Source: an uncultured Oscillospiraceae bacterium
GTDB taxonomy: Bacteria > Bacillota > Clostridia > Oscillospirales > Ruminococcaceae
NCBI GenBank assembly: GCA_900540595.1
Contig: UQGL01000044.1
Location: 1 to 14,883, forward strand
Direction of reading: 5' to 3'
Length of the DNA: 14,883 bases
A program made the translations under genes and the position numbers. Position 1 is the stretch's first letter. Every line of letters begins with the position of its first letter. Of the stretch, positions 13,529 through 14,883 are shown one piece after another. The notes beneath the pieces are model-generated. The model ran no database searches. It worked only from the letters and a program-made list of their open reading frames with translations, and had not been told where the DNA came from.

Positions 13529-13714
13529 TTACGCAGCCTTATCCGTCAGAAGCTGCGCTTGCTTATCATCCTTGGAACACTCCACCGTTTGTGGAGTATC
13601 CTGCTCTAATTTATCCAAAACCTGATGCCCGTACTTCTGGAGCATCTGGCTCATAACATCCACACAGCGGTCAAATGCCGCATTATATTTCGCTTCCTCA
13701 TAATATTTCTTCAA
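13529..13714 (-). CDS. Small hypothetical protein of the mobile element
   Basis: This 61-aa charged protein opens MKKYYEEAKYNAAFDRCVDVMSQ. It appears to start at TTG 13714, 8 bp after GGAGGA, and lies 15 bp downstream of the relaxase stop. There is no membrane segment or recognisable domain. Small genes at this spot between the relaxase and the integrase are common in such elements, but I know of no assigned function. The stop lies just beyond the inverted-repeat promoter of the next gene pair. Confidence 0.65.
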   Translation of the reverse strand: MKKYYEEAKYNAAFDRCVDVMSQMLQKYGHQVLDKLEQDTPQTVECSKDDKQAQLLTDKAA

Positions 13715-13729
13715 TAGGCAATTCCTCCA

Positions 13730-14883
13730 TCAAAGTTCCATATCCTGTCCACGCTTCTGGGCAGGGTGTTTGTGTTCCTGCGTTTCCTTTCCTCTGATGA
13801 GGATAGAATTGATAAAAGCCCGAACCCTTTCGGATGCAATTTCCAGTGCATCCAGAAAAGGCTGGGCTTTCTGTTTCAGTTCCATATATTTTTCGCTTAC
13901 TGCTTCATACCGCTGTTTCCAGATGGAAACCGTCTTTTCAGCGGAAGCCAGTTTCTCCTTCAAGCGCTTGTTGTCAGCATTGGCGATAATGCCGTTAACC
14001 GCATAGCGTTTGAGCGTGTCGCATTCATCCGGTGTCAGCGTGATATTATTTCCGAATGTGGCTTTCTTTCCCATCGTTTCAATCTCCTGCACCGTCAGAG
14101 CAACGGTCTTTGCTGTTTTGGTTTCCTTTTGCAGAGCTTCCAGTTTCTTTTTCTGTTTCTCCGTGGCAGCTTTGGCATTCTCCAACCCCCGCTTCGCCTG
14201 TGCCACCTGCCCGGTCACAGCTTCCAAGCGCTGCTGTTCTGCCTGCACCTTGAACTGGGTCACAGTCAGATGTTCCTCTGTACTGCCACGCTCTCCACGC
14301 TCCACATCGGTATATCCGGCATTTCGCATAAAATGAAAAAAGTCATCCTGCAACACACTGTAGGACGACTTCAAAATCTTTTTCCCTTTTGCGTTCAACA
14401 TTGGATTACCATCCTTGTCAAGCACCGGCTTGGACTCCCATTTTTTACTGCGGCTGACCTGCGTGATCGTTTCCTTTACCGTTCCCCGGAGGGATTCATC
14501 CTTACATCGCTTCGACCACAGAATTTGCTTCTCTACCACCGGGATATAAACCACATGAAGGTGGTAGTGGTACACATCTTCGCCCAGAGCTTCGGACATT
14601 GCCCGGTTGCGCTCGTCGGCGTGCATCACAGCGGATAGGATATACTGCTCACCGCCTACGATCTCCACGGCGGCTTTATAGGCATCGGCATAAAACTGTT
14701 TTGCAAATTCATAGCCGCCGTGATTGTAGAAGTAAGCAGAGTTCACATCAAAGATCAACTCACCGTATTTGACGGCATCCGGTTTCAGACCTCTGGTGGA
14801 GATCACGCCATCCTGTTCCATCTGCTCGAACATTTTTACATAATCGTCAGTGGGAGACTTGAAGTGAACATTCAGCGCAGTAC
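13730..14883 (-). CDS. MobV-family relaxase (Pre/Mob), 5' end missing
   Basis: The reading frame is open to the right edge, so the N-terminus is outside the window. Frame from the edge reads TALNVHFKSPTDDYVKMFEQ, a typical MobV interior. Conserved parts are ISTRGLKPDAVKYGELIFDV, the metal-binding HYHLH (bases 14555-14569) in HYHLHVVYIPV, and a long coiled-coil C-terminal half. MobV relaxases nick oriT and pilot single-stranded transfer of plasmids or integrated elements. Its oriT would lie upstream of the start, beyond the edge. It is followed by the 61-aa gene 15 bp away. Confidence 0.93.
   Translation of the reverse strand, partial: TALNVHFKSPTDDYVKMFEQMEQDGVISTRGLKPDAVKYGELIFDVNSAYFYNHGGYEFAKQFYADAYKAAVEIVGGEQYILSAVMHADERNRAMSEALGEDVYHYHLHVVYIPVVEKQILWSKRCKDESLRGTVKETITQVSRSKKWESKPVLDKDGNPMLNAKGKKILKSSYSVLQDDFFHFMRNAGYTDVERGERGSTEEHLTVTQFKVQAEQQRLEAVTGQVAQAKRGLENAKAATEKQKKKLEALQKETKTAKTVALTVQEIETMGKKATFGNNITLTPDECDTLKRYAVNGIIANADNKRLKEKLASAEKTVSIWKQRYEAVSEKYMELKQKAQPFLDALEIASERVRAFINSILIRGKETQEHKHPAQKRGQDMEL

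Larger units (their letters stand above)
11540..14883. mobile_element. Integrative mobilizable element, left end; right end outside window
   Basis: A block of minus-strand genes with lower GC than the host flank encodes a MobV relaxase, a small protein, an HTH protein and a large serine recombinase. The recombinase is the terminal gene and sits next to the presumed junction with the chromosome. No conjugation machinery is seen, so it would be mobilised in trans, or the rest lies beyond the right edge. The left limit is approximate and based on the palindrome at 11539-11552. Confidence 0.75.

Noticed and set aside
1..14883. CRISPR array, insertion sequence transposase, prophage genes or toxin-antitoxin pair
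   Set aside because: I looked for regularly spaced repeats, DDE transposases and phage structural genes and saw none in the window.

Overview
The window looks like the chromosome of a GC-rich gut Firmicute, most likely in the Ruminococcaceae/Oscillospiraceae (Faecalibacterium, Gemmiger or Subdoligranulum type). The grounds are clostridial-style Shine-Dalgarno sites, HrcA/CIRCE-type heat-shock operators, a three-part ECF transporter, a DUF5685-type protein, and a mobile-element module common in gut Clostridia. This assignment rests on recognition alone; no search was run.

Region 1 (1-3471, + strand): the 3' part of a tRNA-Gly(GCC) and its terminator come first. A strong sigma-A promoter and a leader of about 136 nt follow, then a complete group-I ECF transporter operon: an S component of the UPF0397 type, a fused double ATPase, and a T component. 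A terminator-like hairpin separates the S gene from the other two. Region 2 (3472-5906): a 140-bp structured palindromic element, a two-way terminator, and htpG (Hsp90) on the minus strand behind two tandem CIRCE-like operators that overlap its promoter. Region 3 (5907-7902, + strand): a cysteine-rich C_GCAxxG_C_C family protein, an alpha/beta-hydrolase esterase, and a YkgJ-type cysteine-cluster protein whose GTG start overlaps the esterase stop. A tandem hairpin/terminator block closes this unit.

Region 4 (8001-10233, - strand): a tightly packed gene set. In transcription order it encodes a 66-aa single-pass membrane peptide, a two-TM zinc-ribbon protein, a DUF5685 protein with two aspartate-rich motifs, and a J-domain/TPR protein with a hydrophobic, cysteine-rich tail. 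It looks like an uncharacterised membrane-linked chaperone or assembly system and is the best candidate here for undescribed biology. A multi-TM GGDEF protein follows (10432-11529, - strand).

Region 5 (11530 to the right edge): one end of an integrative mobilizable element of lower GC. It carries a MobV relaxase (cut by the window edge), a small protein, a small HTH regulator and a large serine recombinase. The recombinase ends 28 bp before the GGDEF start codon. A 14-bp palindrome with a central CA lies in that gap and is a candidate attachment site. If so, the element sits immediately upstream of a diguanylate cyclase gene and has probably replaced its native promoter. A 12-bp inverted repeat surrounds the promoter of the HTH/recombinase pair and is probably its operator.
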